This document shows, piece after piece, positions 7,182 to 15,070 of a stretch of 15,749 nt of DNA. Source of the DNA: Yinghuangia elevatio (GTDB lineage: Bacteria; Actinomycetota; Actinomycetes; Streptomycetales; Streptomycetaceae); the NCBI RefSeq assembly GCF_040649515.1, contig NZ_JBEZFP010000187.1, positions 1 through 15,749 of the forward strand, in the 5' to 3' direction. The position numbers and the translations under genes were made by a program. The notes below the pieces were generated by a model that had not been told where the DNA came from, did no database searches, and worked only from the letters and a program-made list of their open reading frames with translations. The stretch's first letter is position 1. Each line of letters opens with the position of its first letter.

Positions 7182-7805
7182 GTGCCGGGACGGGCGTCGC
7201 GGGCGCGGTTGCGTACGGCAGCGGTCCTGGCGGCTCTGCCCCTGCTCCTGACCGCGTGCTCCGCCGGGGCCCACGGCTCAGGGGCCGGCAGCGTCCGGGA
7301 CGCCGCACGCACCGGCGGCACGCCGTCCGGTGACACTGACCCGACAACGACGACCAAGCGCCCGGCGACCACGGAAGCGCCCGATCCGGCCTCCGCGCCG
7401 GTCAACGTCATCGAGGTGGTCGGCTCGCAGTGGCAGTGGGCGTTCACCTACAAAGAGGGTCCCGGCCGGCAGATCGGCGCGGTCCACGACGCCGCGGCGA
7501 GCGGAGACGTCCCCACGCTGTACCTGCCTCAGGGACAGCCGGTGCGGTTGGAGATGAAGTCCACCGACGTGATCCACTCGCTCTACATACCTGCCTTCCT
7601 GGTCAAGTTGGACCTCGTCCCCGGCCGGACGAACAAATTCGAGTTCACGCCGAACGTCGTGGGCGATTACGACGGCCACTGCGCGGAGTTGTGCGGTGCC
7701 GGCCATCACGAAATGCGCGTCGTGACAAAGGTCGTCACCCCAGAGGAGTACCGGCGACACCTCACCCAGTTGAAGGCCCAGGCCCGAACCGAAGCCGCGG
7801 CCTGA
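7182..7805 (+). CDS. CuA-containing lipoprotein, cytochrome c oxidase subunit II-like
   Basis: A soluble CuA domain on a lipid anchor. From the GTG at 7182 (GAAGGG 7 bases upstream) a 26-residue signal peptide with a basic start ends in the lipobox LLTAC (Cys26). A Thr/Pro/Ala-rich spacer of about 50 residues follows. The cupredoxin domain covers about 75-190, starting at SQWQWAFTY. All CuA ligands are present: His132 in DVIHSLYIP, then CAELCGAGHHEM supplying Cys167, Glu169, Cys171, His175 and Met178. Normal oxidase subunit II has two N-terminal membrane helices, which are absent here, and no subunit I, III or cytochrome c gene lies in the window. It could pass electrons to a distant oxidase or have a different copper or electron-transfer role. 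In-frame GTGs at 7128 and 7164 are alternative starts with poorer ribosome-binding sites. Confidence 0.88.
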   Translation: MPGRASRARLRTAAVLAALPLLLTACSAGAHGSGAGSVRDAARTGGTPSGDTDPTTTTKRPATTEAPDPASAPVNVIEVVGSQWQWAFTYKEGPGRQIGAVHDAAASGDVPTLYLPQGQPVRLEMKSTDVIHSLYIPAFLVKLDLVPGRTNKFEFTPNVVGDYDGHCAELCGAGHHEMRVVTKVVTPEEYRRHLTQLKAQARTEAAA

Positions 7806-7904
7806 CCAACTGCCGCACGCCACACCGTGACTGCGTGATGTCCGGCAGCCGGCAGAAGAGGTTGGCGACGCCGTTCGGCCCTGCGTCCGTGACCGGAGAG
7901 GGAA

Positions 7905-9545
7905 CTACAGGAATAGGTACGCCGACAGCGCCGTCAGGGCTGCGAGGAGGAGGAGCCACAGGAGGCGGGGCGCGGGGGCGTGCCGGTCCCGTTCGGTGGG
8001 GCGCAGGTCCGGGTTGGCGTGCATGGTGGCGAGGACGGCTGCCACATGGGCCAGTTCGCTCTGCCCGGGGAGGAGCGCGCGTCGGCCCGAGGTGGTCGTG
8101 ACCACCAACGTGCGGACGACGTAGGACACTTCGGCAACGTCCGACCACGCGACGGTACGGCGTCCCCAAGCGGCGGTCAGATGGATGCCGTCGGCGTCGC
8201 CGGCCACGGTGCCGGTTCGGGTGCGCCACACCACCGCCGCCTCCCGCGGGGCCATCTGGGCCGCGGTCACGTCCAGTTGGCGGGGGCGGTAGGGGGCGCG
8301 TGCGGCGGGCCGGATCAGCCGGATCCCGGTGGCGGCAATGCCGGTTCGGGTCCCGCCGTCCGCGGTCGGCACGGTCAGGGCCACGGCCGCGCGGGGGCGG
8401 GGCACTCCGTACAGGACCGCTTCGCACATGCGGTCGGACGCGCTCGGCGAGGGCACGTCGCAGACGAACAAAGGGGTGCGGCCGTACCGGTCGTCGGCCG
8501 GGTACACGATTGTGCGCCCCGGGCGGTGTTCGCGTACGAGAACAAGGCGCGCGGGCGCCGAGCCGTTTGCCGACCGAGCCGCGCGCGCCGGTGCCAGGAG
8601 TGCGCCGGCCAGGGTCACGAACACGGGTCCCGCCGCCAGGATGCCCCACCAGGTCGCCGCCGAGATGTCGGTCAGGCGCCACCCGTAGGTGAAACCGCGT
8701 TGGTTCAGTTCGCCGTCCTGCCGGTCCGTCTCGCCGGGCTGCGGCGGCACGGCCGTGATCGCGCTTTCCAGGACCGTGATCTGAACACGTTGTTCCGTCG
8801 CCTGGTTCTGTTGTCGGTACCAATCCTCCAACGCGGCAGGAGGTGGTTCCTGGTAAGGGTTCGGATCCACGTCCGGATCCACGTCCGGGTCCACGAACGC
8901 GCCGAAGCGTCCGTCCCGGCCGACGAGCGAGCTGTCGTGCGCCACCACTGCCGCGTCGGCACGATCCGGTCGGTCGGCGGCTCCGCCCGCGGCGGATACC
9001 CCTGCCGCCGTCAGGAGCACGCCGGCGAGTCCCGCCGTACGCAGGGACGCCTTCCGGTCCCAACGACCGGACGGGACGGCGGCGATGTCCAGCCCGTCGG
9101 CGGCAAAAAGCCGGCCGCGGCGCCGCGCCACGAGCAGCGCGGCGGTATGCGCCGCGAACCCCCACAGCAGCGCGCCGGCCAGAAGCCACCAGCGCCACGC
9201 GCCTTCGTCTGTCATCGGATCCGTGAGCGCGGCTGCGATCGCGAGCGCGGGTGCGCAGAGCGTCGCCATCCATGGGAGTCTGACGAGCGATACGACGTAC
9301 ACCACCATGAGTGCGAACATCACCGGCGCGGATGTGTCCGGCGCGCACGGGCCGCCGGCACCGCAGCTCTGCGGCACCGCGGTGGACAGCACGGTGAAGC
9401 CGACCGCGACCACCGCCGCCGCGGGCCACCACACGCGCAAGAACCAGTGGGGCCGGACCGCGGCCCAGGCGTCCGCGCCGGACGCCGTCCACGGCCGCAC
9501 GCCGTCGGGTTTGCCCTCGTCGGGCAGAGCCAGGTGTTCGCGCAC
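7905..9545 (-). CDS. Multi-pass membrane protein with PH-like domain
   Basis: A protein of about 546 residues from a GTG at 9545; GTGs at 9500 and 9668 are alternatives and none has a clear ribosome-binding site. With that numbering, hydrophobic segments lie near 38-58, 71-89, 92-108, 118-139, 167-187 and 297-319, and a last one ends the protein (about 527-546, LLWLLLLAALTALSAYLFL). An acidic, Asp-Pro rich stretch (VDPDVDPDVDP) at about 218-229 sits in the long loop between the fifth and sixth segments. Before the last helix, about 446-495, DADGIHLTAAWGRRTVAWSD and the strands after it resemble bacterial PH-like domains. I recognise no enzyme motif. It is divergent from the LAL regulator gene and convergent with the CuA lipoprotein gene. 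The function is unknown. The helix count is by eye. Confidence 0.75.
   Translation of the reverse strand: MREHLALPDEGKPDGVRPWTASGADAWAAVRPHWFLRVWWPAAAVVAVGFTVLSTAVPQSCGAGGPCAPDTSAPVMFALMVVYVVSLVRLPWMATLCAPALAIAAALTDPMTDEGAWRWWLLAGALLWGFAAHTAALLVARRRGRLFAADGLDIAAVPSGRWDRKASLRTAGLAGVLLTAAGVSAAGGAADRPDRADAAVVAHDSSLVGRDGRFGAFVDPDVDPDVDPNPYQEPPPAALEDWYRQQNQATEQRVQITVLESAITAVPPQPGETDRQDGELNQRGFTYGWRLTDISAATWWGILAAGPVFVTLAGALLAPARAARSANGSAPARLVLVREHRPGRTIVYPADDRYGRTPLFVCDVPSPSASDRMCEAVLYGVPRPRAAVALTVPTADGGTRTGIAATGIRLIRPAARAPYRPRQLDVTAAQMAPREAAVVWRTRTGTVAGDADGIHLTAAWGRRTVAWSDVAEVSYVVRTLVVTTTSGRRALLPGQSELAHVAAVLATMHANPDLRPTERDRHAPAPRLLWLLLLAALTALSAYLFL
8863..8898. repeat. 12-bp in-frame tandem repeat
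   Basis: GGATCCACGTCC occurs twice in tandem (8863-8874 and 8875-8886) and a diverged copy follows (8887-8898). It lies inside the minus-strand membrane-protein gene and encodes the repeated Val-Asp-Pro-Asp unit. A 12-base unit keeps the frame, so copy number could vary without breaking the gene. Confidence 0.85.
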
Positions 9546-9668
9546 TGCCGAAGTATGCCGGTCGGTTGGCGTCCGCGCAGCCCCACCATCCCGATTGTGT
9601 ACGGCTATTGACTGGACGTCAGCTTGCCGGGCAGCCGTCGGCAACCGGCGGCTGTCCGCCCCCGGCAC

Positions 9669-9674
9669 TAGGCT
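9669..9674 (+). promoter_or_regulatory. Possible -10 element for a leaderless LAL regulator mRNA
   Basis: TAGGCT, a TAnnnT hexamer, ends 8 bases before the ATG of the LAL gene, and no Shine-Dalgarno sequence is present there. Leaderless transcripts with this geometry are common in actinobacteria. No convincing -35 element sits 16-18 bp upstream, so the call is tentative. Confidence 0.35.
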
Positions 9675-9682
9675 CTGGTGCC

Positions 9683-12406
9683 ATGTTGGTCGGCCGGGAT
9701 GCGGAGCGGGACCACGTCGAGCGGATCCTGGGGCAGGCGTCCACCGGTCGCAGCGCGACGCTGGTCATCCGGGGCGAGGCGGGGATCGGCAAGTCGGCGC
9801 TGCTCGACCACGCCGTGGCCGCGGCGGACGGCATGCGGGTGCTGCGCGGCGTCGGCATCGAGTCCGAGGCGGAGTTGGCGTTCGGCGCCCTGCACCTGCT
9901 GCTGTATCCGTACCTGGATCGCCTCGACCTGCTGCCGGACCCGCAGGCGGCCGCGCTGCGCGGGGCGTTCGGGCTGAGCGACGACACGGCGAGCAACCCC
10001 TTCCTGATAGGCGCGGCGACGCTGACGCTGGTGGCCGAGTTGGCGGCGGAGAAGCCGTTGCTGTGCGTGGTCGACGACGCGCAGTGGCTGGACCGCGGTT
10101 CGTCGGACGCGCTGCTCTTCGCCGCCCGGCGGTTCCAGGCGGACCCGGTCGCGATGCTGTTCGGGGTCCGCGACACGCCCGTACCGTTCCCGACGGCCCG
10201 GATCGAGGAGTTGCGGCTGCCGGGCCTGTCGTCGGACGCCGCGGCCGGGCTGCTGGACCGCCACAGTCCCGGACTCACCGCCCCGATGCGCGCACGGGTC
10301 CTGGAGGAGGCCAACGGGAACCCGCTCGCGTTGCTCGAACTCGGCGCGGCACGTCTGGCCGCGCAGCGCGAAGGTCGCGCCGAACCCGCCCACCAGGTCA
10401 GCCCGTTGCCGGTCACGCAACGGGTGCAGGAGACCTTCCGCGCACAGATCGTCGGCCTGCCCCCGGCGTCCCGGTCGATCCTGCTGGTCGCCGCGGCCGA
10501 CCGGTTCGCGGGGATGGACACGGTGCTGCGCGTCGCCCGTGCGGTCGGTGCGGACACGTCCGACCTGGAGGCGGCCGAGCACGCCGGTCTGATCAACGTG
10601 GCGGACGGGGAACTGGCGTTCCGGCACCCGCTGGTGCGGGCCGCGGCCTACCAGTGCGCCACCCACCACCAGCGGATCGCGGTCCATCGGGCCTTCGCCG
10701 GCGCACTCACCGAGCCGGACGTCCTCGACCGCCGGGCCTGGCACCTCGCGGCGGCGACCACCGAGCCGGACGAGGCGGTGGCCGCCGAGCTCGAACGGAC
10801 CGCGCTGCGGGCGGAGCGGCGCGGCGGGGCCATGGCGGTGTCCGCGGCGTACGACCGCGCCGGCCGGCTGAGCGTGGACCCCGGGCTCAAGGCGCGGCGC
10901 ATCGCCAAGGCCGCGGCCGCCGCGTACGACGCGGGCAAACCCGACCGCGCGGCGCGGCTGGCCGTCGAAGTCACCTCCCTCACCGCCGATCCGGGCCTGG
11001 TCGCGGAGGCGACGTTGCTGCGCGGCCAGATCGAGTACGAGCGGACGTCCCCCGAAGCGGATGCCGCGCTCGCGTCCGAGGCGGCGCGGTTGGTCGTGGA
11101 CAGCGACCCCGAACGAGCGCTCGTCATGGTGACCGAGATGGTCTGCGCCGGTCGCGACGCGGGCGCGCTGCCGCTGATCGCCGAGGCCGGGCGGTTGTTG
11201 GGTGCGTTGCGGCTGCCGCCGGAATCCGCGCGGCGGGCGTCCGCCGACGCGCAGATCAGCTGGGGGGACATGCTGAGCGGCAGGCCGGAGAAGGCCGTCG
11301 GCCCGCTCCGCGCCATGCTCACGGTCGGTCTCGCGCCGGACGCGGAACTCATGCACCGGATCGTCGCCGGGTTCAGCGCTCTGATGCTGGCCGAGGACCG
11401 TACGGCCGTCGCCGTGATGGACCTGATGCTGGCCGAGGTGCGGGCCAGTGGCGCGTTGACCTGGATCCCGTACGCGCAGGAGATCGTCGCGGCGGCCCAG
11501 GCGCTGCGCGGTGACTTCCTCACGGCGCAGACCTGCCTGGCGGAAGCGGTGTCGCTCAGCGCCGAGTTCGGGATGGACATGGAGGTCGCGGTGTTGCGGG
11601 CGACGTCCGTGTGGCTGGCCGCGGTGACGGGCGACGAACCTCGATGCCGCGAACTGGCCGCCGAGGTGCTGCCGGTCGTCGCGGGCCGGCACGCGGTCGG
11701 TACCGCGTGGACGTACTGGGGCCTTGGTCTGCTCGACCTCGCCGCCGGACGGTACGGCGCCGCGTTCGACGCGCTGCACGCCGTGTGTGCCGGTCCGGCC
11801 AAGTACGACTTCCTCATTCGAGCGGTCCCGGATCTGGTGGAGGCGGCGGTCCGCGACGGCGGCCCCGACCGGGTCGCCGAGCCGTTCGCCGCGTTCGAAC
11901 GGTGGGCCGGGCACGTGGCCGGCCCGGGCGCGACTGCGCTGCTCCGGCGCTGCCAGGCCGTCCTCGAGGACTCCGAGGAGCACTACCGGGCGGCGCTCGA
12001 CCTGCACGCCGCGCACGGCGGCCGGTTCGACCAGGCCAGGACCCGGTTGCTGTACGGCGAATGGCTCCGCCGCAGACGACGCCGCGGCGAGGCCCGGACC
12101 GAACTGGACGCCGCCATGGCCGGGTTCAAGCGGCTGAGCGCGTCGCCGTGGGAAGCACGCGCGACGGGCGAACTCGCCGCGCTCGGGGAACGCCCGACCC
12201 TCCAACCGATCGCCGACGACCCGCTGAAGGACCTGACGCCGCAGGAGCTGCAAGTCGTTCGACTGGCGGCCACCGGGCTGAGCAACAAGGAGATCGGCGC
12301 GCAGCTGTACCTCAGCCCGCGGACGATCGGCCACCACCTGTACCGCGCCTATCCGAAGCTGGGCGTCACCCGACGGATGGAACTGGCGCAGCTCGGGCTC
12401 GGATGA
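9683..12406 (+). CDS. LuxR-family LAL-type ATP-binding transcriptional regulator
   Basis: A 907-residue regulator of the large ATP-binding LuxR (LAL) type, within the usual 850-1000 range. It opens with MLVGRDAERDHVERIL, the typical start. A Walker A loop, GEAGIGKS, is at 31-38 and Walker B (CVVDDAQWLD) at about 128-137, so an intact STAND-class ATPase is expected. The middle, about 300-840, is an Ala/Leu-rich helical region like the TPR-type sensor part of the family. The C-terminus (about 850-907) is a LuxR helix-turn-helix with LTPQELQVVRLAATGLSNKE, IGAQLYLSPRT and HLYRAYPKLG. Such proteins activate pathway genes, often secondary metabolism or sugar use, after ligand and ATP binding. No target is shown here. 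The divergent membrane-protein gene and the following SDR are candidates. The ATG lacks a ribosome-binding site. Confidence 0.93.
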   Translation: MLVGRDAERDHVERILGQASTGRSATLVIRGEAGIGKSALLDHAVAAADGMRVLRGVGIESEAELAFGALHLLLYPYLDRLDLLPDPQAAALRGAFGLSDDTASNPFLIGAATLTLVAELAAEKPLLCVVDDAQWLDRGSSDALLFAARRFQADPVAMLFGVRDTPVPFPTARIEELRLPGLSSDAAAGLLDRHSPGLTAPMRARVLEEANGNPLALLELGAARLAAQREGRAEPAHQVSPLPVTQRVQETFRAQIVGLPPASRSILLVAAADRFAGMDTVLRVARAVGADTSDLEAAEHAGLINVADGELAFRHPLVRAAAYQCATHHQRIAVHRAFAGALTEPDVLDRRAWHLAAATTEPDEAVAAELERTALRAERRGGAMAVSAAYDRAGRLSVDPGLKARRIAKAAAAAYDAGKPDRAARLAVEVTSLTADPGLVAEATLLRGQIEYERTSPEADAALASEAARLVVDSDPERALVMVTEMVCAGRDAGALPLIAEAGRLLGALRLPPESARRASADAQISWGDMLSGRPEKAVGPLRAMLTVGLAPDAELMHRIVAGFSALMLAEDRTAVAVMDLMLAEVRASGALTWIPYAQEIVAAAQALRGDFLTAQTCLAEAVSLSAEFGMDMEVAVLRATSVWLAAVTGDEPRCRELAAEVLPVVAGRHAVGTAWTYWGLGLLDLAAGRYGAAFDALHAVCAGPAKYDFLIRAVPDLVEAAVRDGGPDRVAEPFAAFERWAGHVAGPGATALLRRCQAVLEDSEEHYRAALDLHAAHGGRFDQARTRLLYGEWLRRRRRRGEARTELDAAMAGFKRLSASPWEARATGELAALGERPTLQPIADDPLKDLTPQELQVVRLAATGLSNKEIGAQLYLSPRTIGHHLYRAYPKLGVTRRMELAQLGLG

Positions 12407-12439
12407 CTTAACCGGCCGTCCCACGAGTGGGTTTCGTGC

Positions 12440-12453
12440 CGGTCACGTGACCG
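12440..12453. promoter_or_regulatory. Perfect 14-bp palindrome, candidate operator
   Basis: CGGTCACGTGACCG is fully self-complementary and sits in the 101-bp gap between the LAL gene and the SDR-fold gene at 12508, 55 bases before that start. A weak -10-like TAGCTT follows at 12478-12483, which would put the palindrome just upstream of the promoter. The position suits a dimeric regulator's site. The LAL protein or an outside factor could bind it; nothing in the sequence identifies which. Confidence 0.5.
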
Positions 12454-12507
12454 ATGTGAAGCGGTGTGCCCCGGCCGTAGCTTCTGCGGTGACGAAAGGA
12501 GCAACCG

Positions 12508-13257
12508 ATGTTGCTGGAGAACAAGACCGCGGTGATCTACGGTGGCGGCGGTACGGTCGGCGGCGCGATGGCCGGTGCCTTCGCCGCCGAGGGTGCGCGG
12601 GTCTTCCTGGTGGGCCGGACGCCGGCGACCCTCGAAGCGGCCGCGGACCGGATCCGCGCCGCGGGCGGCCAGGCCGAGACAGCCGTGGTGGACGCGATGG
12701 ACGCGTCCGCGGTGAACGACCACATCGACGCCGTCGCGGAGAAGGCCGGCAGCGTGGACATCTCGGTCAACGTCATCAGCCAGCAGGGCATCTTCCAGCC
12801 CCTGGCCGACATCTCGACGCCCGACTTCGTCGCGGCCATCGGCAATGCGCTGGCCACGCAGCTGATCACCACGAAGGCCGCGGCCCGGCACATGGTCGAC
12901 CAGGAGTCCGGCGTACTGCTGTTCTTCGGCGGGTCGGACCCCGCGCACAGCATCCCCGGCCTCGGCAACGTACAGGTCGGCATGGACGCCATCGAGTCGC
13001 TGCGCAGGCAGTGGGCGGCCGAGCTGGCGCCGCACGGCGTCCGCACCGTCACCCTGCTGAGCGGCGGCATCATCGACAGTTTCCCGGACATCCCCGAGAT
13101 GGAGGCGGCCAGGCAGGGCATCGTCAACGCCTCGCCGTTCAAGCGCGCCGCGACGACGGCCGACGTGGGCAGGGTCGCCGCGTTCGTCGCCTCGGAACAG
13201 GGCCGCAGCATCGCCTCGACCCAGGTCAACATCTCCTTCGGCGCCTGCTACGGCTGA
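12508..13257 (+). CDS. SDR-fold protein lacking catalytic Tyr/Lys
   Basis: A 249-residue protein of the short-chain dehydrogenase/reductase size and fold. The cofactor loop is YGGGGTVGGAM (about 11-21) rather than the usual TGxxxGIG, with VGRT (35-38) after the second strand. The NNAG motif is replaced by VNVISQQG. Asn113 and Ser143 match the catalytic Asn and Ser positions, but where YxxxK should stand the sequence reads GNVQVGMDAIESLRR, so both Tyr and Lys are missing. The protein may bind NAD(P) without classical SDR chemistry, or use a different mechanism. AAAGGAG lies 7 bases before the ATG. A palindrome lies upstream and a strong hairpin downstream, so the gene is probably its own transcription unit. 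It follows the LAL gene on the same strand after 101 bp. Confidence 0.87.
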   Translation: MLLENKTAVIYGGGGTVGGAMAGAFAAEGARVFLVGRTPATLEAAADRIRAAGGQAETAVVDAMDASAVNDHIDAVAEKAGSVDISVNVISQQGIFQPLADISTPDFVAAIGNALATQLITTKAAARHMVDQESGVLLFFGGSDPAHSIPGLGNVQVGMDAIESLRRQWAAELAPHGVRTVTLLSGGIIDSFPDIPEMEAARQGIVNASPFKRAATTADVGRVAAFVASEQGRSIASTQVNISFGACYG

Positions 13258-13281
13258 CGGCCGCACGCCGCGGTACGTCCC

Positions 13282-13320
13282 CTGTGGGGGTCGGCCTCCT
13301 GGCAAGGCAGACCCCCACAG
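13282..13320. terminator. Bidirectional hairpin terminator
   Basis: CTGTGGGGGTC (13282-13292) pairs perfectly with GACCCCCACAG (13310-13320). Inside the loop, GCCT (13294-13297) can also pair with AGGC (13305-13308). It lies between two convergent genes, ending 12508-13257 and 13345-14106. There is no U tract on either side, as is usual for actinobacterial terminators, so it could stop transcription from both directions. Confidence 0.75.
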
Positions 13321-13344
13321 CCGCCCACGCCTCGGCTGCCTGGC

Positions 13345-14106
13345 CTACGACGTGTACGAGCCGCCGTTCAGGTGCAGGGTCTGGCCGGTGATCCACGCCG
13401 CCTGGTCGGAGGCCAGGTACGCACAGAGCGCCCCGGCGTCGTCGGGGAGGCCGATGCGTCCGACCGGGATGCGCTTGGCGAGTTCGCGGGTGTGGTCGGC
13501 GACGCGGCCGCTGGCGGCCGGGTCGATCATGCCGAGGGCGATGGTGTTGGCCGTGATGCCGTCGGCCGCGGTCTCCATGGCCAGGTGCCGCATGAAGGCG
13601 ATGGCGCCGCCTTTCGCGGCGGCGTACAACGAAACGCCGATGGCCTGTCCGACCACCCCGGATCCGGAGGCGATCGTGATGATGCGTCCGTGCCGACGGT
13701 CGGCCATGCCGTCGAGGACCGCCTTGGCGCAGTTCATCACGCCGAACAGGTTCACCTCGGTGAACCGCCGCCACTCGTGCGGCTCGGTCTCCCGGAAGGG
13801 CCGGGGGCGGAACGCTCCGGCGCCCGCGTTGCCGGCGTTGTTGACGAGGATGTCGACCGGCGCCGCGTCGTGAGCGAATGACCGCACGGCGTCCGCGACG
13901 GACTCGGGGTCGGTCACATCGAACACCAGCGCCCGCGCCTGGTGTCCCGCGTCGCGGATGTGCTTCACCGTGGCGTCCGCGCGGGCGGCGTCGAGGTCGT
14001 TCACCGCCACCAACGCGCCTTGAGCGGCCAGGAGTTCCGCTATTCCGGCGCCCACTCCTTGGCCGGCTCCGGTGACCAGGGCGGTCCTGCCGTGCAGGTC
14101 GAACAT
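13345..14106 (-). CDS. Classical SDR family oxidoreductase
   Basis: A 253-residue classical short-chain dehydrogenase/reductase with all key elements. The cofactor loop TGAGQGVG is at 12-19, an acidic residue after strand 2 (VNDLD, Asp37) favours NAD(H), and NNAG is at 89-92. Catalytic residues are Asn119, Ser147 (or Ser149), Tyr161 and Lys165 (YAAAK). The C-terminus has the usual GQTLHLNGG. It resembles FabG-like and 3-hydroxyacyl or alcohol dehydrogenases, but the substrate cannot be told from sequence. A GGGAG ribosome-binding site precedes the ATG. It lies 73 bp after the second SDR on the same strand and is the last gene of the probable SnoaL-SDR-SDR operon, ending just before the hairpin at 13282-13320. 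Confidence 0.94.
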   Translation of the reverse strand: MFDLHGRTALVTGAGQGVGAGIAELLAAQGALVAVNDLDAARADATVKHIRDAGHQARALVFDVTDPESVADAVRSFAHDAAPVDILVNNAGNAGAGAFRPRPFRETEPHEWRRFTEVNLFGVMNCAKAVLDGMADRRHGRIITIASGSGVVGQAIGVSLYAAAKGGAIAFMRHLAMETAADGITANTIALGMIDPAASGRVADHTRELAKRIPVGRIGLPDDAGALCAYLASDQAAWITGQTLHLNGGSYTS

Positions 14107-14179
14107 GTGCTTCTCCCGTTCGGGTTGTCGCGCTCGGCCCGGAGGGGTTGCGTTGCGCGCTCGGTCGAAGAATTCGCGG

Positions 14180-15004
14180 TCAGGACGGTGTGCCGTCGAG
14201 ATTGCGGACGGTCAGGCCGAGTTCGGCGATGAGGTCGAGACTGATGTGGGTGTTGCCGGTGTGGTCGGCCGGGCAATCGCACAGCGCGAGGACGGCCTCG
14301 ACCATGGCCTCCATGGGCTCGATCTGGTCGGGGCGGACGATGTCGCCGACCAGGTCGCGCGCGCCTTCGCTCATGACCGCGGCGCGCGGCTCGACGGTGT
14401 TGACGCGGACGCCGGTGCCGTGGAGTTCGGCGGCCAGGCCGTTGTTGACGCGGTTGAGCGCGGCCTTGGTGGCGCCGTACACGGTGGTTCCGGTCCCGGT
14501 GCCGCCGAGTTGGAAGGGCGGGCCGTCCCAGTGCCGGGCGGTGCCGCTGGACACGTTGACGATCCAGCCTTCGCCGCGCTCGGCCATCGCCGGGACGACC
14601 TGCTGGGCGAGGTGCAGGGGTGCGACGCAGTTCAGTTCGTACATCAGACGCATGCGCTTGGCCTGGTAGTCGGCGACGGTCCCGTACAACGCGACGGCCG
14701 CGTTGTTGACGAGGACGTCGATCGGGCCGCCGAGGCCCTGTTCGGCCTCGCGCACGACGCGTTCGCGGTCGCCCTCGTCGGCCAGATCGGCCTGGACGAC
14801 GACGACACCGCCGCCGAACACCCGCAGCCGCTCCGCGGTGTCGACCAACGTGCCCGGCAAATAGGCGTCTTGCGCGTTGACGGTACGTGCCACGATGGCC
14901 ACGTCGGCGCCCTCCGCCGCGACGCGGTGCGCGACGGCCGCGCCGATGCCCCGGCTGGCGCCGGTGACAAGCACCCGCTTGCCGTCAAGTCGCTGGCTGC
15001 CCAT
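14180..15004 (-). CDS. Classical SDR family oxidoreductase
   Basis: A 274-residue classical SDR. The cofactor loop TGASRGIG is at 14-21, the basic VART after strand 2 (Arg40) favours NADP(H), and NNAA is at 100-103. The catalytic set is Asn125, Ser152/Ser153, Tyr176 and Lys180 (YGATK). About 20 extra residues after strand 2 (about 42-60, containing AYLPGTLVDTAERL) are like those in a subgroup of SDRs that act on larger substrates. The C-terminal part lacks the usual LDGG ending and instead ends THISLDLIAELGLTVRN. AAGGAG precedes the ATG with 8-base spacing. It sits between the SnoaL-like gene (66 bp) and the other SDR (73 bp) on the same strand. If the cofactor preferences hold, the two SDRs could run one oxidation and one reduction in the same pathway, which is inference. 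Confidence 0.93.
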   Translation of the reverse strand: MGSQRLDGKRVLVTGASRGIGAAVAHRVAAEGADVAIVARTVNAQDAYLPGTLVDTAERLRVFGGGVVVVQADLADEGDRERVVREAEQGLGGPIDVLVNNAAVALYGTVADYQAKRMRLMYELNCVAPLHLAQQVVPAMAERGEGWIVNVSSGTARHWDGPPFQLGGTGTGTTVYGATKAALNRVNNGLAAELHGTGVRVNTVEPRAAVMSEGARDLVGDIVRPDQIEPMEAMVEAVLALCDCPADHTGNTHISLDLIAELGLTVRNLDGTPS

Positions 15005-15070
15005 ACGCGGACTCCTTGGTCGTGGGGCGGGGGTACGGCCTTCGCCGGGCGCCGAAGTGGCCGGCGCCGG

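Noticed and set aside
7980..9611. Plus-strand open frame opposite the membrane-protein gene
   Set aside because: Its product is Arg/Gly/His-rich without domains, while the minus strand encodes clear membrane helices and a PH-like domain.
9608..9613. TTGACT as a -35 element for the LAL gene
   Set aside because: It matches the -35 consensus well, but no TAnnnT hexamer lies 16-19 bases downstream.
9668..12424. Long minus-strand open frame opposite the LAL regulator gene
   Set aside because: Composition is typical of a shadow frame and the plus strand carries Walker motifs and a LuxR HTH.
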